From Aidingimonas lacisalsi (GTDB lineage: Bacteria > Pseudomonadota > Gammaproteobacteria > Pseudomonadales > Halomonadaceae), in NCBI RefSeq assembly GCF_008079445.1, contig NZ_VRYH01000008.1:1-64000 (forward strand): DNA of 64,000 nt, given 5' to 3'. Below, one piece after another: positions 9,369 to 20,280 of the stretch. The notes under the pieces are model-generated. The model was not told the DNA's origin. It did no database searches and saw nothing but the letters and a program-made list of their open reading frames with translations. Both the position numbers and the translations under genes were made by a program. How positions within the stretch are numbered: the first letter of the stretch is position 1; each line of letters begins with the position of its first letter.

Positions 9369-9393
9369 GCTGCTCCCCGGCACAGGGAGCAGC
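9369..9393. terminator. Stem-loop between convergent uup and usp genes
   Basis: A 9-bp perfect stem (GCTGCTCCC / GGGAGCAGC) with a 7-nt loop lies 10 nt after the uup stop and 20 nt before the stop of the convergent universal stress gene. There is no T-run on either side, so efficient intrinsic termination is uncertain. Confidence 0.5.
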
Positions 9394-9412
9394 GATGGAA
9401 GGAGGCCGGGTA

Positions 9413-9868
9413 TTACTCGTCGGTCTCGCCGTCCTGACCGACACGTACCGCGAGCACGTCGCATTTGGCGCCATGTAGCACTCCGGTTGAGGTGGACCCC
9501 AGCAGTAGTGCAAAACCGTGACGACCATGCGAACCGACGACGATCAGGTCGACATCGTTATCGTCGGCAAAGCGATGAATCTCGGTATCCGGCATGCCGA
9601 CTACGACATGTTGGTTTTCGCGCGCCACGTTGTGGGGATCGGCGATTTCGGCCAGACGCTGTTTGGCGTGATCGTCCAACTGATCCTGAATGCTGGTCAG
9701 ATCCATGGGAATGTCACCGCCGTAGGCAAACCCTAGTGGCTCCAGCGTATGAATGATCGATAATCGGGCGTTGTTGCGCTCGGCAATGGGGAGTGCGCGT
9801 TCCAGTACCTTGTGCGAATCCTTGGTCAGGTCGACGGCGACCAGCACATGGTGATATTCATTGCTCAT
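9413..9868 (-). CDS. Universal stress protein, UspA family
   Basis: A 151-residue single Usp domain. The N-terminal strand HHVLVAVDLTKDS and the C-terminal ATP-binding loop VVGSHGRHGFALLLGSTS (G-2x-G-9x-G-S/T form) are both present, so it probably binds ATP. Such proteins accumulate in stationary phase and stress. The start at 9868 is supported by GGGAG seven bases upstream; an ATG-equivalent six codons earlier lacks one. It is convergent with uup and divergent from the small membrane protein that follows. Confidence 0.9.
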   Translation of the reverse strand: MSNEYHHVLVAVDLTKDSHKVLERALPIAERNNARLSIIHTLEPLGFAYGGDIPMDLTSIQDQLDDHAKQRLAEIADPHNVARENQHVVVGMPDTEIHRFADDNDVDLIVVGSHGRHGFALLLGSTSTGVLHGAKCDVLAVRVGQDGETDE

Positions 9869-10061
9869 GGGTTGTCTCCCGGACATCGAACAAGTAGCGA
9901 TTCGCTTCCCACTTTAGGTCGAATAGCGCCTGACGACAACGGTTTATCTCAACATATCAGCCCATTATCGTGCAGTGGCCCGCTGTCGGTCAGGCGGTTC
10001 TCGCTGCCGCTCCCGGGGGAGCGCCAATTTCGGAACGTTTCATGCAAAAAGTGAGGCACCC

Positions 10062-10610
10062 ATGGAATGGTTAATTATCGTACTGGTCCTGATGCTGATC
10101 GTGTCGCCGGTGCTGTGGCTGAAACCCAAACCGCGCCAGAAACGGATTGCCGGCCTGCGCAATACGGTGATGAAAGCGGGGATCAAGGTAAAGCTGGACA
10201 AGCCGCCGTTGAACAATGATCCAGGCTTGATGCCCAGTTATCGCTGGCCGTATCCGGCGGATTACCCGGGCGCCACGTTCGTGCTGGTCAGGGAGGATGA
10301 AGCCAGTAATGCCTTGAAGGTATTCCGGCCGGGATGGCGTTGGCGTATCGAGCCGTTGCGTCCCCTGCCTGCTGGGGTCACGGAACGTCTCGAGTATCTG
10401 CTTACGCGTCTGCCCCGCGATGCGATTGTCATCGAGTCCAATCGTGAGGCGTTGAAGTTATGGTGGGATGAGTCCCAGGATGGCGAGCGTTTCACCAGCT
10501 ACCTGGACGATTTCAACTACCTGCGCAAACACCTGGCTGGGCGTCCAGACGCTCCCGCGCCGCGCTGGCAAGGGTTTCAACACCTGCGTGATGGCGAACC
10601 CCGGGAGTAG
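10062..10610 (+). CDS. Conserved hypothetical protein with N-terminal membrane anchor
   Basis: A 182-residue protein with one N-terminal membrane segment (EWLIIVLVLMLIVSPVLWL, residues ~2-20), then a basic KPKPRQKR stop-transfer stretch and a soluble, presumably cytoplasmic domain. The domain has a proline/tryptophan-rich core (SYRWPYPADYPG, RPGWRWRIEPLRPLP) and ends with a helix containing YLDDFNYLRKHL. I do not recognise a named family. GAGG lies seven bases before the ATG at 10062; the open frame extends upstream but without a better site. It is convergent with slyA, with only 6 nt between them. Confidence 0.75.
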   Translation: MEWLIIVLVLMLIVSPVLWLKPKPRQKRIAGLRNTVMKAGIKVKLDKPPLNNDPGLMPSYRWPYPADYPGATFVLVREDEASNALKVFRPGWRWRIEPLRPLPAGVTERLEYLLTRLPRDAIVIESNREALKLWWDESQDGERFTSYLDDFNYLRKHLAGRPDAPAPRWQGFQHLRDGEPRE

Positions 10611-10616
10611 GCCGCA

Positions 10617-11066
10617 TCAGTTCTCGAGCGACTCCTCGCGTGACTGGATGTCCAGGCCATTGGATTCGATGCGCGACAGCAGACCGTCGAGTTGAGCGAT
10701 ATCGTCGTCACTCATGCCTGCCAGCATCTCGCGCCGGGCGTCTGCGACAATGGTATCGATTCGATTCAGTAATGGCGTGGCTTTATCTGTCAGGAAAACA
10801 CGCTTGGTTCGCCGATCCTGGCCACAGGGACGTCGCTCGATCAGCCCCTGCTCGGCCAACTGATCCAGCGTGCGCACCAGAGAAGGCGCTTCGACACCGA
10901 TGGCCCGCGCCAGGTCGCATTGCGCCTGCCCATCGCCTAGATGCGCTAGATGGTACAGCGTGACCCAGCGTGTCTGGGTCAGCCCAAGCGGCGCCAGTCG
11001 CTTGTCCAGGATCGCACGCCATAAGCGGGGTAAGCGTGCCAGTTTCAAACCGATGTTCTGATGCAT
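10617..11066 (-). CDS. slyA: MarR-family transcriptional regulator SlyA
   Basis: A 149-residue winged-helix regulator. It is close to enterobacterial SlyA across its length: LARLPRLWRAILDKRLAPLGLTQTRWVTL at the N-terminus, the recognition-helix region IGVEAPSLVRTLDQLAEQGLI (residues ~57-77), and wing RRPCGQDRRTKRVFLT. SlyA-type proteins act as dimers and often counter H-NS silencing; small phenolic ligands release DNA. Targets in this organism are not apparent. The gene follows the DUF5924 gene on the same strand with an 81-nt gap and may have its own promoter. Confidence 0.88.
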   Translation of the reverse strand: MHQNIGLKLARLPRLWRAILDKRLAPLGLTQTRWVTLYHLAHLGDGQAQCDLARAIGVEAPSLVRTLDQLAEQGLIERRPCGQDRRTKRVFLTDKATPLLNRIDTIVADARREMLAGMSDDDIAQLDGLLSRIESNGLDIQSREESLEN

Positions 11067-11147
11067 GGCATTCCGAATTCGCAGACTAATAATTGCATTG
11101 TCCGAACCGTGCCTGTGTAATGCAAGTCCTACATCACACGGTAACCA

Positions 11148-12323
11148 TCAGCTTCCGGGAATCAAGCGACGCCACTCCAATCCCGGTAGACCGGGCGGTG
11201 CGGTAATCTTGCCATCGGCGAGGACAGCATCGGTCGAGCCGTCTTCGACGGTGAAGCGAATCACCCCGATACGTTGGCCGGAGTTCGTCATGACATCGAT
11301 ACGCCACTGCCCTGTCGGATCCTCCGGGATATTTTTCTTGTGGGTCCAGGCGCGGTATCCCTGATCGCGTCCACCATGGATGATCAGGGGAATACGGTCG
11401 ATCAACTCACCTTCATGATGCCATTCATGGTAGATCTTCTCACGCAAGCCGCGCGGTGCACGAATGGCAGTGTAGGCGTAGAGCCCTGTTGACTGAAGTT
11501 CCTCGGCACTCAGCGGAATTTCACCCTGAGGTTCGCGGGCTTGGGTATCGAAGCCCGGTGACAGGGCACTTCCGGTGATCCACAGGTTGGCGGGGGGTAC
11601 CCAGGCGCGGCCGGCCCAGCCGGCGATCGCCAGCAGCATGGCCAGGCCGAACATGGCAAACCAACTGCTGACGCGTTTGGGACGCAACAAATGGATCAGG
11701 CTGGGGAGCGCGAACACGACCATCGCCAGCAAGGCGTAAATCAGGCTCTCGCCAGTCGTCAGATGCAACAGCGTGGGCAGTGTCACCAGGACGACCACGA
11801 AGACACACTGGGCATGAAAGGCGAAGTATACCCACCGGTAACGTTCGGCGAGCTTGAAGTAGAGGGGATCCAGGATCGACAGTGCGGCCATGCTCAGGAC
11901 GAGAAGCGTAAAAATGGCTTGGCCGCTTGACCAGACGGTCGTCGCGAGCAGGAAGGGCAGACTGAAGAACAGTGTCTCCTGGTGAATCATCTGAGCAATG
12001 AACGCGGTAATGCCGCTTGGCAACGACGAGTAACCGTGGCGAACCAACAAACGGCCGATCAGGCTCTCTGACAGCAGCAGTACCCAGGCCAACAACATGC
12101 ATAGAGCCAGGATGCCGCCCAGGGATTGCTGTCGATCGACCAGGAAGAAACTGGCCAGCCCTGCACAGAAAGCAATCGGAGGCCACAACCACGCATAGGG
12201 TCGCAAGCGGATTATGCCTCGGGTCAGGGCAACCTGTAGCGCATGTAATCTGGGTGACTTGCTGGCCGCTACGGCATCGTTCGCCGTGGTGCTGTCCGAT
12301 GATGAAGAGGATGGTGTGGTCAT
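11148..12323 (-). CDS. DUF5924/DUF2914 family membrane protein
   Basis: A 391-residue protein in two parts. Residues ~40-240 contain about seven hydrophobic helices (for example WPPIAFCAGLASFFLV, LGGILALCMLLAWVLLL, FAMFGLAMLLAIAGWAG). Residues ~280-385 form a soluble C-terminal DUF2914-like domain with IYHEWHHEGELIDRIPL and GQWRIDVMTNSGQRIGVIRFTV. The N-terminal 25 residues are a Ser/Thr/Ala-rich tail. This two-domain family is known in Pseudomonas and Halomonas but has no assigned function; the C-terminal domain is probably periplasmic. It is divergent from fadB. Confidence 0.8.
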   Translation of the reverse strand: MTTPSSSSSDSTTANDAVAASKSPRLHALQVALTRGIIRLRPYAWLWPPIAFCAGLASFFLVDRQQSLGGILALCMLLAWVLLLSESLIGRLLVRHGYSSLPSGITAFIAQMIHQETLFFSLPFLLATTVWSSGQAIFTLLVLSMAALSILDPLYFKLAERYRWVYFAFHAQCVFVVVLVTLPTLLHLTTGESLIYALLAMVVFALPSLIHLLRPKRVSSWFAMFGLAMLLAIAGWAGRAWVPPANLWITGSALSPGFDTQAREPQGEIPLSAEELQSTGLYAYTAIRAPRGLREKIYHEWHHEGELIDRIPLIIHGGRDQGYRAWTHKKNIPEDPTGQWRIDVMTNSGQRIGVIRFTVEDGSTDAVLADGKITAPPGLPGLEWRRLIPGS

Positions 12324-12492
12324 GCGTGACGATGCGTTCCGGTAACGACAGTATCCATGGATGGTGCGAGACGCCGAATTCAGCGCATCCTAACAGGGAG
12401 GATGAGGCAGCGGGAGTCGAGAAAATGCGACACCCGGGAAAATCGATTTGAGGTCTTGACGTGGTCGGGCCACTGGATCAAGCTGACATTAA

Positions 12493-12508
12493 TCAAACGG
12501 CCGTATGA
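12493..12508. promoter_or_regulatory. Palindromic operator candidate upstream of fadB
   Basis: The 16-bp near-palindrome TCAAACGGCCGTATGA (7 of 8 half-site positions match) ends 43 nt before the fadB start. Fatty-acid regulators of the TetR/PsrA or FadR type bind palindromes of similar size near fadBA in gammaproteobacteria. Assignment to a given regulator is an inference. Confidence 0.4.
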
Positions 12509-12551
12509 AAACGTATCGTTCCGGTATCCAATCCTGTGGGGAGATTCCTTG

Positions 12552-14702
12552 ATGATCTACCAAGGCAACGCCATAACGGTAGTGAGAGACGACGATGACA
12601 TCGCTCTGCTCACGTTCGACCTGAAGGATGAGTCGATCAATAAATTGTCCAGTACCGTCGTGACTGAACTGGATGAGGCGTTACAGGCAATTCGCGGTGA
12701 AAGCGGTCTCCGGGGGTTGATCCTGGGCAGCGGCAAAGACGCTTTCATCGTCGGAGCCGATATCACCGAATTTCATGGTCTTTTCCAGCAAGGAGAAGAC
12801 TATCTGGTCGAGATGAACCAGAAAGTGCACACCATCTTCAACGCGATCGAAGATATGCCGTTTCCCACGGTTGCCGCCATCAATGGGCTGGCGTTGGGTG
12901 GTGGCTGTGAAATCACGCTGACCACCGATTTCCGTGTCATGGCCGCAGAGGCCGAGATCGGTCTGCCCGAAACCAAGCTGGGCATTCTGCCTGGATGGGG
13001 CGGTTGCGTGAGGCTGCCCAGGTTGATCGGGGCCGACAACGCGATTGAATGGATTGCCGGTGGAAGCCAGAACAAGGCGGATGTCGCACTGGCCGTCGGG
13101 GCGGTCGATGCCGTCGTATCAGCCAGCCAACTCGAGGCGGCGGCACGCGATATCCTGTCCCGGGCCAACACGGGCGAGCTGGATATTCAGGCACGCCGTC
13201 GCGAGAAAACGGGGCCCCTGCATCTCAATGCCATCGAACAGATGATGACGTTCGAAACCGCCAAAGGGTATGTGGCCGGCAAGGCAGGGCCGCATTATCC
13301 GGCACCGATCGAAGCGATCAAGGTCATCCAGAAAGGGGCAGGCGAGAGCCGCGAGCGTGCTCAAGCGATTGAAGCCAAAGCCTTTGCCAAGCTGGCGTTG
13401 ACCGATGTCTGTTATAACCTCGTCGGCCTGTTCCTCAATGATCAGGCTGTCAAGAAACAGGCAGGCCATTACGAGAAGCTCGGTCATTCGATCCAGCAGG
13501 CGGCGGTCCTGGGAGCCGGTATCATGGGCGGGGGAATCGCCTACCAGAGCGCGTCCAAGGGTACGCCGATCCTGATGAAGGATATCAAGGGCGACGCCAT
13601 CGAGTTGGGACTCGAGGAAGCCCGCAAGCTATTCGGCAAACAGGTGGAACGGGGCAAGCTTACCAACGAGCAGATGGCTGAGCGTCTGACCAACATTCGA
13701 CCGACACTCTCCTACGGCGATTTCGGCACAGTGGATCTGGTCGTCGAAGCTGTGGTCGAGAATCCCAAGGTCAAGGATGGGGTGCTGACTGAAGTCGAGG
13801 GATGGGTCGACGACAGCACCGTTCTGACCTCCAACACGTCGACGATCTCCATCAACCGGCTGGCACGGAATCTCAAGCGTCCCGAGAACTTCTGCGGCAT
13901 GCATTTCTTCAATCCCGTACACCGCATGCCACTGGTCGAAGTCATTCGTGGCGAGAAGACCAGCGATGTCGCCGTGGGAACCACCGTGGCCTATGCCCGT
14001 GCCATGGGCAAGACACCGATCGTCGTCAACGACTGCCCCGGTTTTCTGGTCAATCGGGTTCTGTTCCCCTATTTCGGCGGTTTCAGCCACTTGGTGGAGC
14101 AGGGGGCCGATTTCGAGCATGTCGACAAGGTCATGGAGTCATTCGGCTGGCCGATGGGACCGGCCTACCTGCTCGATGTCGTGGGCATGGATACCGCGGT
14201 CCACGCCCAGGAAGTGATGGCCGAAGGCTTCCCGGACCGCATGGCACGTGATGGCAAAAACGCCATTCAGATCATGGTCGACAACGACCGTCTTGGCCAG
14301 AAGAACGGCAAGGGCTTTTACGCCTATGAGGAAGACAAGAAGGGCAAGCCGCAGAAAGTGTCCGATGAACGAGCGGGGGAACTGGTCGGCAGCCTGGTGA
14401 CACAGAGACGGTCGTTCTCCGACGAGGAGATCATCGCCCGCCTGATGGTCCCGTTATGTCTGGAAACCGTGCGCTGTCTCGAAGACGGGATCGTCGGTTC
14501 ACCGGCTGAAGCCGACATGGCATTGATCTATGGTATCGGTTTCCCACCGTTCCGCGGTGGCGCCATACGCTATATCGAGGCGAACGGCCTGGGCCCATTC
14601 GTCGATATGGCGGACCGGCTGGCCGATGAGCTGGGCTCACTTTATGCGCCGACCGACAAGCTGCGTCAGATGGCCCGATCCGGCGAGCGTTTCTACGCCT
14701 GA
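12552..14702 (+). CDS. fadB: Fatty acid oxidation complex subunit alpha FadB
   Basis: A 716-residue multifunctional enzyme of beta-oxidation. The N-terminal enoyl-CoA hydratase/isomerase domain (residues ~1-190) has the oxyanion-hole motif [10 protein letters not shown] and GILPGWGG. The 3-hydroxyacyl-CoA dehydrogenase begins with the NAD motif [15 protein letters not shown] (~320), and contains [11 protein letters not shown] and [14 protein letters not shown]. Two C-terminal dehydrogenase domains follow. The ATG at 12552 has GGGGAG upstream and matches the family N-terminus; the frame is open further upstream but without homology. fadA follows 30 nt later, giving the usual alpha2beta2 complex. 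Confidence 0.96.
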   Translation: MIYQGNAITVVRDDDDIALLTFDLKDESINKLSSTVVTELDEALQAIRGESGLRGLILGSGKDAFIVGADITEFHGLFQQGEDYLVEMNQKVHTIFNAIEDMPFPTVAAINGLALGGGCEITLTTDFRVMAAEAEIGLPETKLGILPGWGGCVRLPRLIGADNAIEWIAGGSQNKADVALAVGAVDAVVSASQLEAAARDILSRANTGELDIQARRREKTGPLHLNAIEQMMTFETAKGYVAGKAGPHYPAPIEAIKVIQKGAGESRERAQAIEAKAFAKLALTDVCYNLVGLFLNDQAVKKQAGHYEKLGHSIQQAAVLGAGIMGGGIAYQSASKGTPILMKDIKGDAIELGLEEARKLFGKQVERGKLTNEQMAERLTNIRPTLSYGDFGTVDLVVEAVVENPKVKDGVLTEVEGWVDDSTVLTSNTSTISINRLARNLKRPENFCGMHFFNPVHRMPLVEVIRGEKTSDVAVGTTVAYARAMGKTPIVVNDCPGFLVNRVLFPYFGGFSHLVEQGADFEHVDKVMESFGWPMGPAYLLDVVGMDTAVHAQEVMAEGFPDRMARDGKNAIQIMVDNDRLGQKNGKGFYAYEEDKKGKPQKVSDERAGELVGSLVTQRRSFSDEEIIARLMVPLCLETVRCLEDGIVGSPAEADMALIYGIGFPPFRGGAIRYIEANGLGPFVDMADRLADELGSLYAPTDKLRQMARSGERFYA

Positions 14703-15911
<1,209 letters not shown>

Positions 15912-15921
15912 AACCTCTCTA

Positions 15922-15946
15922 GCGGCACCTCTGCGGGGTGCCGTTT
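15922..15946. terminator. Terminator between fadBA and the convergent flavodoxin-like gene
   Basis: CGGCACC (15923-15929) pairs with GGTGCCG (15937-15943) and is followed by TTT on the + strand. It lies 11 nt past the fadA stop and just before the end of the convergent gene, so it may serve both. Confidence 0.6.
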
Positions 15947-15951
15947 CGCGT

Positions 15952-16416
15952 TCAGATGATGCCGCTGTCCAAGGCAGCCGCCATGTATGTCCCCAGCTCT
16001 TCGACCTGGTCGACAAAGAAATCCTGCCATTCGCCACGCAGCGTGAGCGGGTCCTGGACCCAGTGCCAGCTCAGCCCCGTGACGATACTTTCCACGGCAC
16101 GCCGCGTGCCGGTGCCGTCGCGACCGGCGCGGATATAGAGTGCACATGGCAAGCCCTGTTTTTCCTCCAGTACCGGATAGTAACTGCGATCGAAGAAATC
16201 CTTCAGCGCGCCGCTCATGTAGCCAAGGTTCTCGGTGGTGCCGAGCAGGATGGCGTCACAGGCGCGGATATCGTTCGGTCCCGCATCCAGGGGCGCCTTG
16301 ACCGTGACATCGACATTCTCGACATCCGGATGTCGAGCGCCGCGCTCGGCGGCCTCGCGCAATTTCTGGGTATTGGGAGAGGGGGCATGGGCCACGATGA
16401 GGAGTCGCTTGTTCAT
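15952..16416 (-). CDS. Flavodoxin-like / NAD(P)H-dependent FMN oxidoreductase family protein
   Basis: A 154-residue flavodoxin-fold protein. RLLIVAHAPSPNTQKL (residues ~4-19) matches the phosphate-binding loop of FMN-binding WrbA/flavodoxin-like proteins. ILLGTTENLGYMSGALKDFFDRSYY matches the second FMN loop (residues ~56-80). It lies 32 nt downstream of cysI on the same strand, so it may be co-transcribed with sulfite reductase. That would suit an electron-transfer or quinone-reducing role but does not prove it. Confidence 0.82.
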   Translation of the reverse strand: MNKRLLIVAHAPSPNTQKLREAAERGARHPDVENVDVTVKAPLDAGPNDIRACDAILLGTTENLGYMSGALKDFFDRSYYPVLEEKQGLPCALYIRAGRDGTGTRRAVESIVTGLSWHWVQDPLTLRGEWQDFFVDQVEELGTYMAAALDSGII

Positions 16417-16448
16417 GACGTCATGGTGCCAGTCGCTCTGATCCGCGG

Positions 16449-18167
16449 CTAGTCATGGAAATGGCGCCCCGCCGTGGTTGCCGTGATGACTTCCTGACGA
16501 ATCACGAAGTCGCCGAAATGCTCGCCTTCGATTCGCTCTCTGGCGTAGCGCTGGAACATCGGCGTGAGTGTCGCGAGGATCGTGTCCTCGTCGATGTTCT
16601 CGCGATACAGCTTATTGAGACGCTGCCCGGTGAAACTGCCGCCGAGATAGAGGTTATAACGCCCCAGCGCCTTGCCGACAAAGCCGATCTCGGCCAGGTA
16701 GGGGCGGGCGCAGCCGTTGGGGCAGCCGGTCATGCGAACGACAATCGCATCATCGGCCAATCCGGCATCGTGCATGGCGTGTTCCAGCTTGTCGATCAAT
16801 GAGGGCAAATAGCGTTCGCTTTCCGCCATGGCCAGCCCACAGGTGGGAAAGGCAACACAGGCCATCGCTGACTGACGCAATGGCGAGACGTCCTTCACCA
16901 TGTGGTATTTATCGATCAGGGCCATGATGTCGTCGCGCTTGTCATCGGCCACGTTGGTGATGATGAGGTTCTGGTTGGTCGTCAGGGCGATGTCGCCATC
17001 ATGGATCCGGGCTATCTCGCGCATGCCGGTAAGCAGCTTCATGCCATTGGCGAAATCGGCGATACGGCCATTCTCGACGAACAAGCCGTAGTGCCAGGTG
17101 CCGTCGTCGCCCTGATACCAGCCGTAACGGTCGCCGTTGCTCTCGAAATGAAAATCGCGGGGCTCGCCCAGCGTGTATCCAAGGTGCCGTTCGACCTCTG
17201 CGCGGAACCACTCGATACCATGATCTTCGATAGTGTATTTGGTCCGGGCATGCTGGCGATCGTGTCTGTCACCGTTATCGCGCTGCACCCGCATGATCGC
17301 CTCGGCAACCTCGACGGCCTGGGCCGGAGTGCAGTAGCCGACGACATCGCTCAGCCGCGGAAAGGTGGCCGGTTCGCCGTGAGTCATGCCCATGCCACCC
17401 CCGATGCAGACAGTGAAACCCCGCAGTTCACCACCCTCGCTGTCGGCGATGAAGCCGACATCATGCGCGAATACATCAACGTCGTTTTCCGGAGGAACGG
17501 CTAGTGCAATCTTGAACTTGCGGGGTAGATAATGCTGTGTATAGAGCGGTTCCTGGGTTTCCTCGCCGCCGGCGACACGCTCCTCACCGAGGAATATCTC
17601 GTGATAGGCCCGAGAGCGAGGCAGCAAATGAGCGCTGAGCTCGTGCGCCAGGTCGAAAATCCGGCGATGAATCGTCGACCGGTGCGGATTGGCCGTGCAG
17701 ATGACGTTACGATTCACATCACCGCAGGCGGCGATGGTGTCCAGCATGGCGTCGTTGATGGTCTGGAGATGCGCACGCAGGTTTTCCTTGAGCACGCCAT
17801 GGTACTGGAACGTCTGTCGGGTCGTGATGCGCAGCGTGCCATTGGCGTAGCGTGAGGCGATATCGTCCAGAGTCAGCCACTGCGTCGCGGACATCAACCC
17901 GCCCGGCATGCGCAGGCGGACCATGAAGGAATACAGCGGTTCGAGCTTCTGGTGGCGTCGCTCGCTACGCAGGTCGCGATCGTCCTGCTGATAGAAACCG
18001 TGGAATTTGGTCAGTTGCGAGTCTGCGTCGCTGACGCCGCCACTGGCGCGGTCGGCCATGCTCTGGCTCAATGTGCCACGCAGGTAGTCGCTCTCTGCCT
18101 TGAGGCGTTCGTTGGGATGCAATTCCTCGAACGAGATATCGTGCAACTGCTGGATGATATCGGCCAT
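16449..18167 (-). CDS. cysI: Assimilatory sulfite reductase hemoprotein beta subunit CysI
   Basis: A 572-residue subunit that reduces sulfite to sulfide with siroheme and a 4Fe-4S cluster. The four cluster cysteines are present in two motifs: CVAFPTC (residues ~430-436) and TGCPNGCARP (~475-484). The duplicated sulfite/nitrite reductase halves include TRQTFQYHGVLK and TTNQNLIITNV. Length matches the family (~570). GGAGGT stands 8 nt before the ATG. cysJ lies 15 nt upstream, forming a cysJI operon for inorganic sulfur assimilation. Confidence 0.96.
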   Translation of the reverse strand: MADIIQQLHDISFEELHPNERLKAESDYLRGTLSQSMADRASGGVSDADSQLTKFHGFYQQDDRDLRSERRHQKLEPLYSFMVRLRMPGGLMSATQWLTLDDIASRYANGTLRITTRQTFQYHGVLKENLRAHLQTINDAMLDTIAACGDVNRNVICTANPHRSTIHRRIFDLAHELSAHLLPRSRAYHEIFLGEERVAGGEETQEPLYTQHYLPRKFKIALAVPPENDVDVFAHDVGFIADSEGGELRGFTVCIGGGMGMTHGEPATFPRLSDVVGYCTPAQAVEVAEAIMRVQRDNGDRHDRQHARTKYTIEDHGIEWFRAEVERHLGYTLGEPRDFHFESNGDRYGWYQGDDGTWHYGLFVENGRIADFANGMKLLTGMREIARIHDGDIALTTNQNLIITNVADDKRDDIMALIDKYHMVKDVSPLRQSAMACVAFPTCGLAMAESERYLPSLIDKLEHAMHDAGLADDAIVVRMTGCPNGCARPYLAEIGFVGKALGRYNLYLGGSFTGQRLNKLYRENIDEDTILATLTPMFQRYARERIEGEHFGDFVIRQEVITATTAGRHFHD

Positions 18168-18182
18168 CCTGATACCTCCGGT

Positions 18183-19982
18183 TCAATAGACGTCACGTTG
18201 ATACCGTTTTGCCTGCTGGAGCTCGCGTAGATACTCCCTGGCACCCTCTTCATCGTACTTGCCTTCCGTTCGTATGGCATCGAGCAGGGCGCTGTGTACG
18301 TCTGCCGCCATACGCTCACCGTCACCGCAGACATAGAGGTGCGCGCCTTCCTGCAGCCAGGCAAACAGCTCGGCAGCGTGCTCGCGTATACGGTGTTGGA
18401 CATAGACTTTCGCTTCCTGATCGCGGGAAAACGCCACATCGAGGTGCGTCAACAACCCCTGTTTTCGCCACTGCAGCATTTCGGCCTGATAGAGAAAATC
18501 GCTGCGGAAGCGGCGATCGCCGAAAAACAGCCAGTTGCGGCCCTGGGCGCCACGTTCTTCACGCTCCTGCAGGAAAGCGCGAAACGGCGCGATACCGGTT
18601 CCCGGCCCGATCATGATGATCGGCGTGTCATCGTCGTGTGGCAGCTTGAAGTTCTTGTTGCGGTCGACATAGATCGGCACCGTATCGCCTGGCTGTACCC
18701 GGTCGGCGAGATAGGTCGTCGCCACTCCCCCGCGTGCGCGTCCATGCGATTCGTAGCGTACGACGCCGACCGTCAGATGCACCTCGTCGGGGGCTGCCTG
18801 GTAGCTGGAGGCGATGGAATAAAGCCGCGGAGGTAACTTGCGCAGTGCCTGGGTAAACGTATGGGGATCGATCTCCTTGACCGGGAAATGTTCGATCACA
18901 TCGATGATGTGGCGACCCTCCACCCAGTCGCGTAACTCGTCACGCGATTGTTGATCCATCAGACGACGCAGTTCGGCGGCATCGGACACCTCGGCCCAGT
19001 GCTCGAGAAATGGGCGGGTCAGCGTGGTGACTTCGAATTCGTGGAGCAGGGCATCGCGCAGAAGCCGCCCCTCACCGAGATCGGCATTGCCATCCAGGCG
19101 TAGGGTGTCGAGCAATTCATCGACATACGCCGGGTCGTTCTGCGGCACGACACCGATGGCATCGCCGGGCTCGAAGCTCAAGCCGGACTCTTCCAGTGAC
19201 AGCTCGATATGACGGGTCTCCTTGTCGGAGTCACGACCGTTGAGCTCGATCGATTCGAGTACTTCGGCATGAAAGGGGTGCTTCTTCGAGTAAGTCGGTT
19301 GAGATGAGGCGTTGGCGGCAGTTGTCGGGGCAACCGCAGCCGGACCGGAACGGTGTTCATAGTGGTCAAGCACTGCCTCGATCCAGCGTTCGGCATCCTC
19401 CTCGTAGTCGATGTCGCAATCGACACGTTCGTGGATGCGTTGGGCGCCCAGTGCTGCCAGACGAGTATCGAAGTCCTTGCCGATCTGGCAGAAATGCTCA
19501 TAGCTGGAATCGCCCAGGGCCAGTACCGAGAACCGCGTCTGCTCATCCAGCTTGGGTGCCTTGCGGCCATGCATCAACTCATGGAAGCCTTCCGCCGTAT
19601 CGGGCGGGTCGCCATCGCCCTGGGTACTCACGACCACCATCAGATTGAGCGGTGCCTTGAACGTTTTCTTGCCGGCCTCGGCCATGTCAAGGAGGCGGAC
19701 ATTGAACCCCCGGGCCTTGGCTCGATCAGTGGCCAGTTCGGCAACACTTTCGGCATTGCCGGTCTGGCTTCCGTACAGCACGACGATTTCAGCGCTCTGC
19801 GTACCGGCTTCGGGTTGGGTAGTCGCACTCGAGGCGCCCTCATGCTGGGCTCCGAGCCCGGCGAGGTAACCGCTCAGCCAAGTCAGTTGATGAGTGTCGA
19901 GACCCTCTAGAGCGTCACTGAGGCGCTTTGCCTGTTCGGCACTCAGTGGGCTGTTGGTATCGAGCAGGGAGTGTTGTGTCAT
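18183..19982 (-). CDS. cysJ: Assimilatory sulfite reductase flavoprotein alpha subunit CysJ
   Basis: A 599-residue diflavin reductase that passes electrons from NADPH through FAD and FMN to CysI. The FMN domain has LYGSQTGNAESVAELA (residues ~70-85). The FAD domain has RLYSIASS (~395) and GGVATTYLADR. The NADPH-binding part has MIGPGTGIAPFRAFLQER and YVCGDGERMAADVH, and it ends with the canonical RYQRDVY. The ATG at 19982 is preferred over a TTG one codon earlier. An unusually AT-rich upstream region probably holds its regulated promoter. Confidence 0.96.
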   Translation of the reverse strand: MTQHSLLDTNSPLSAEQAKRLSDALEGLDTHQLTWLSGYLAGLGAQHEGASSATTQPEAGTQSAEIVVLYGSQTGNAESVAELATDRAKARGFNVRLLDMAEAGKKTFKAPLNLMVVVSTQGDGDPPDTAEGFHELMHGRKAPKLDEQTRFSVLALGDSSYEHFCQIGKDFDTRLAALGAQRIHERVDCDIDYEEDAERWIEAVLDHYEHRSGPAAVAPTTAANASSQPTYSKKHPFHAEVLESIELNGRDSDKETRHIELSLEESGLSFEPGDAIGVVPQNDPAYVDELLDTLRLDGNADLGEGRLLRDALLHEFEVTTLTRPFLEHWAEVSDAAELRRLMDQQSRDELRDWVEGRHIIDVIEHFPVKEIDPHTFTQALRKLPPRLYSIASSYQAAPDEVHLTVGVVRYESHGRARGGVATTYLADRVQPGDTVPIYVDRNKNFKLPHDDDTPIIMIGPGTGIAPFRAFLQEREERGAQGRNWLFFGDRRFRSDFLYQAEMLQWRKQGLLTHLDVAFSRDQEAKVYVQHRIREHAAELFAWLQEGAHLYVCGDGERMAADVHSALLDAIRTEGKYDEEGAREYLRELQQAKRYQRDVY

Positions 19983-20030
19983 CAAGATAGCCTCATCCCG
20001 TACTACTGAGTGACAAGGCTAAAGGCGATA

Positions 20031-20090
20031 TAAAAGAATTAAAAATTATATATTACGATTTTTATATTCTTGTTAGGAATTTGTGCACAC
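20031..20090 (-). promoter_or_regulatory. AT-rich promoter/operator region upstream of cysJI
   Basis: This stretch is far richer in A/T than its surroundings. Read on the minus strand it contains TATAAT (20045-20050 on the + strand is ATTATA) and an imperfect inverted repeat TAAAAAT/ATTTTTA. CysB-activated promoters of cysJI in other gammaproteobacteria lie in comparable AT-rich DNA with a poor -35 box. CysB control is therefore plausible but not shown. Confidence 0.45.
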
Positions 20091-20280
20091 CTGTATCGGT
20101 CAGGCGGGAAGCTATTCGCTGTTACCGCTTATAGGATACTCGTTGGAAGAGACAACCTGGATGAGAGCCATCGTTTTCAACGATTCCTGGCACATTTTCC
20201 AAGGTATTCTCTCTGATCCGGCAGCAAAGTTTGATATTGTCCCGCGCTGATTGCACCGGCCCAATAAAAGGAGATGCGAC

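Noticed and set aside
20041-20070. AT-rich stretch as a possible origin or horizontally acquired segment
   Set aside because: Too short and placed in a promoter position upstream of cysJ; no DnaA boxes or gene content change.
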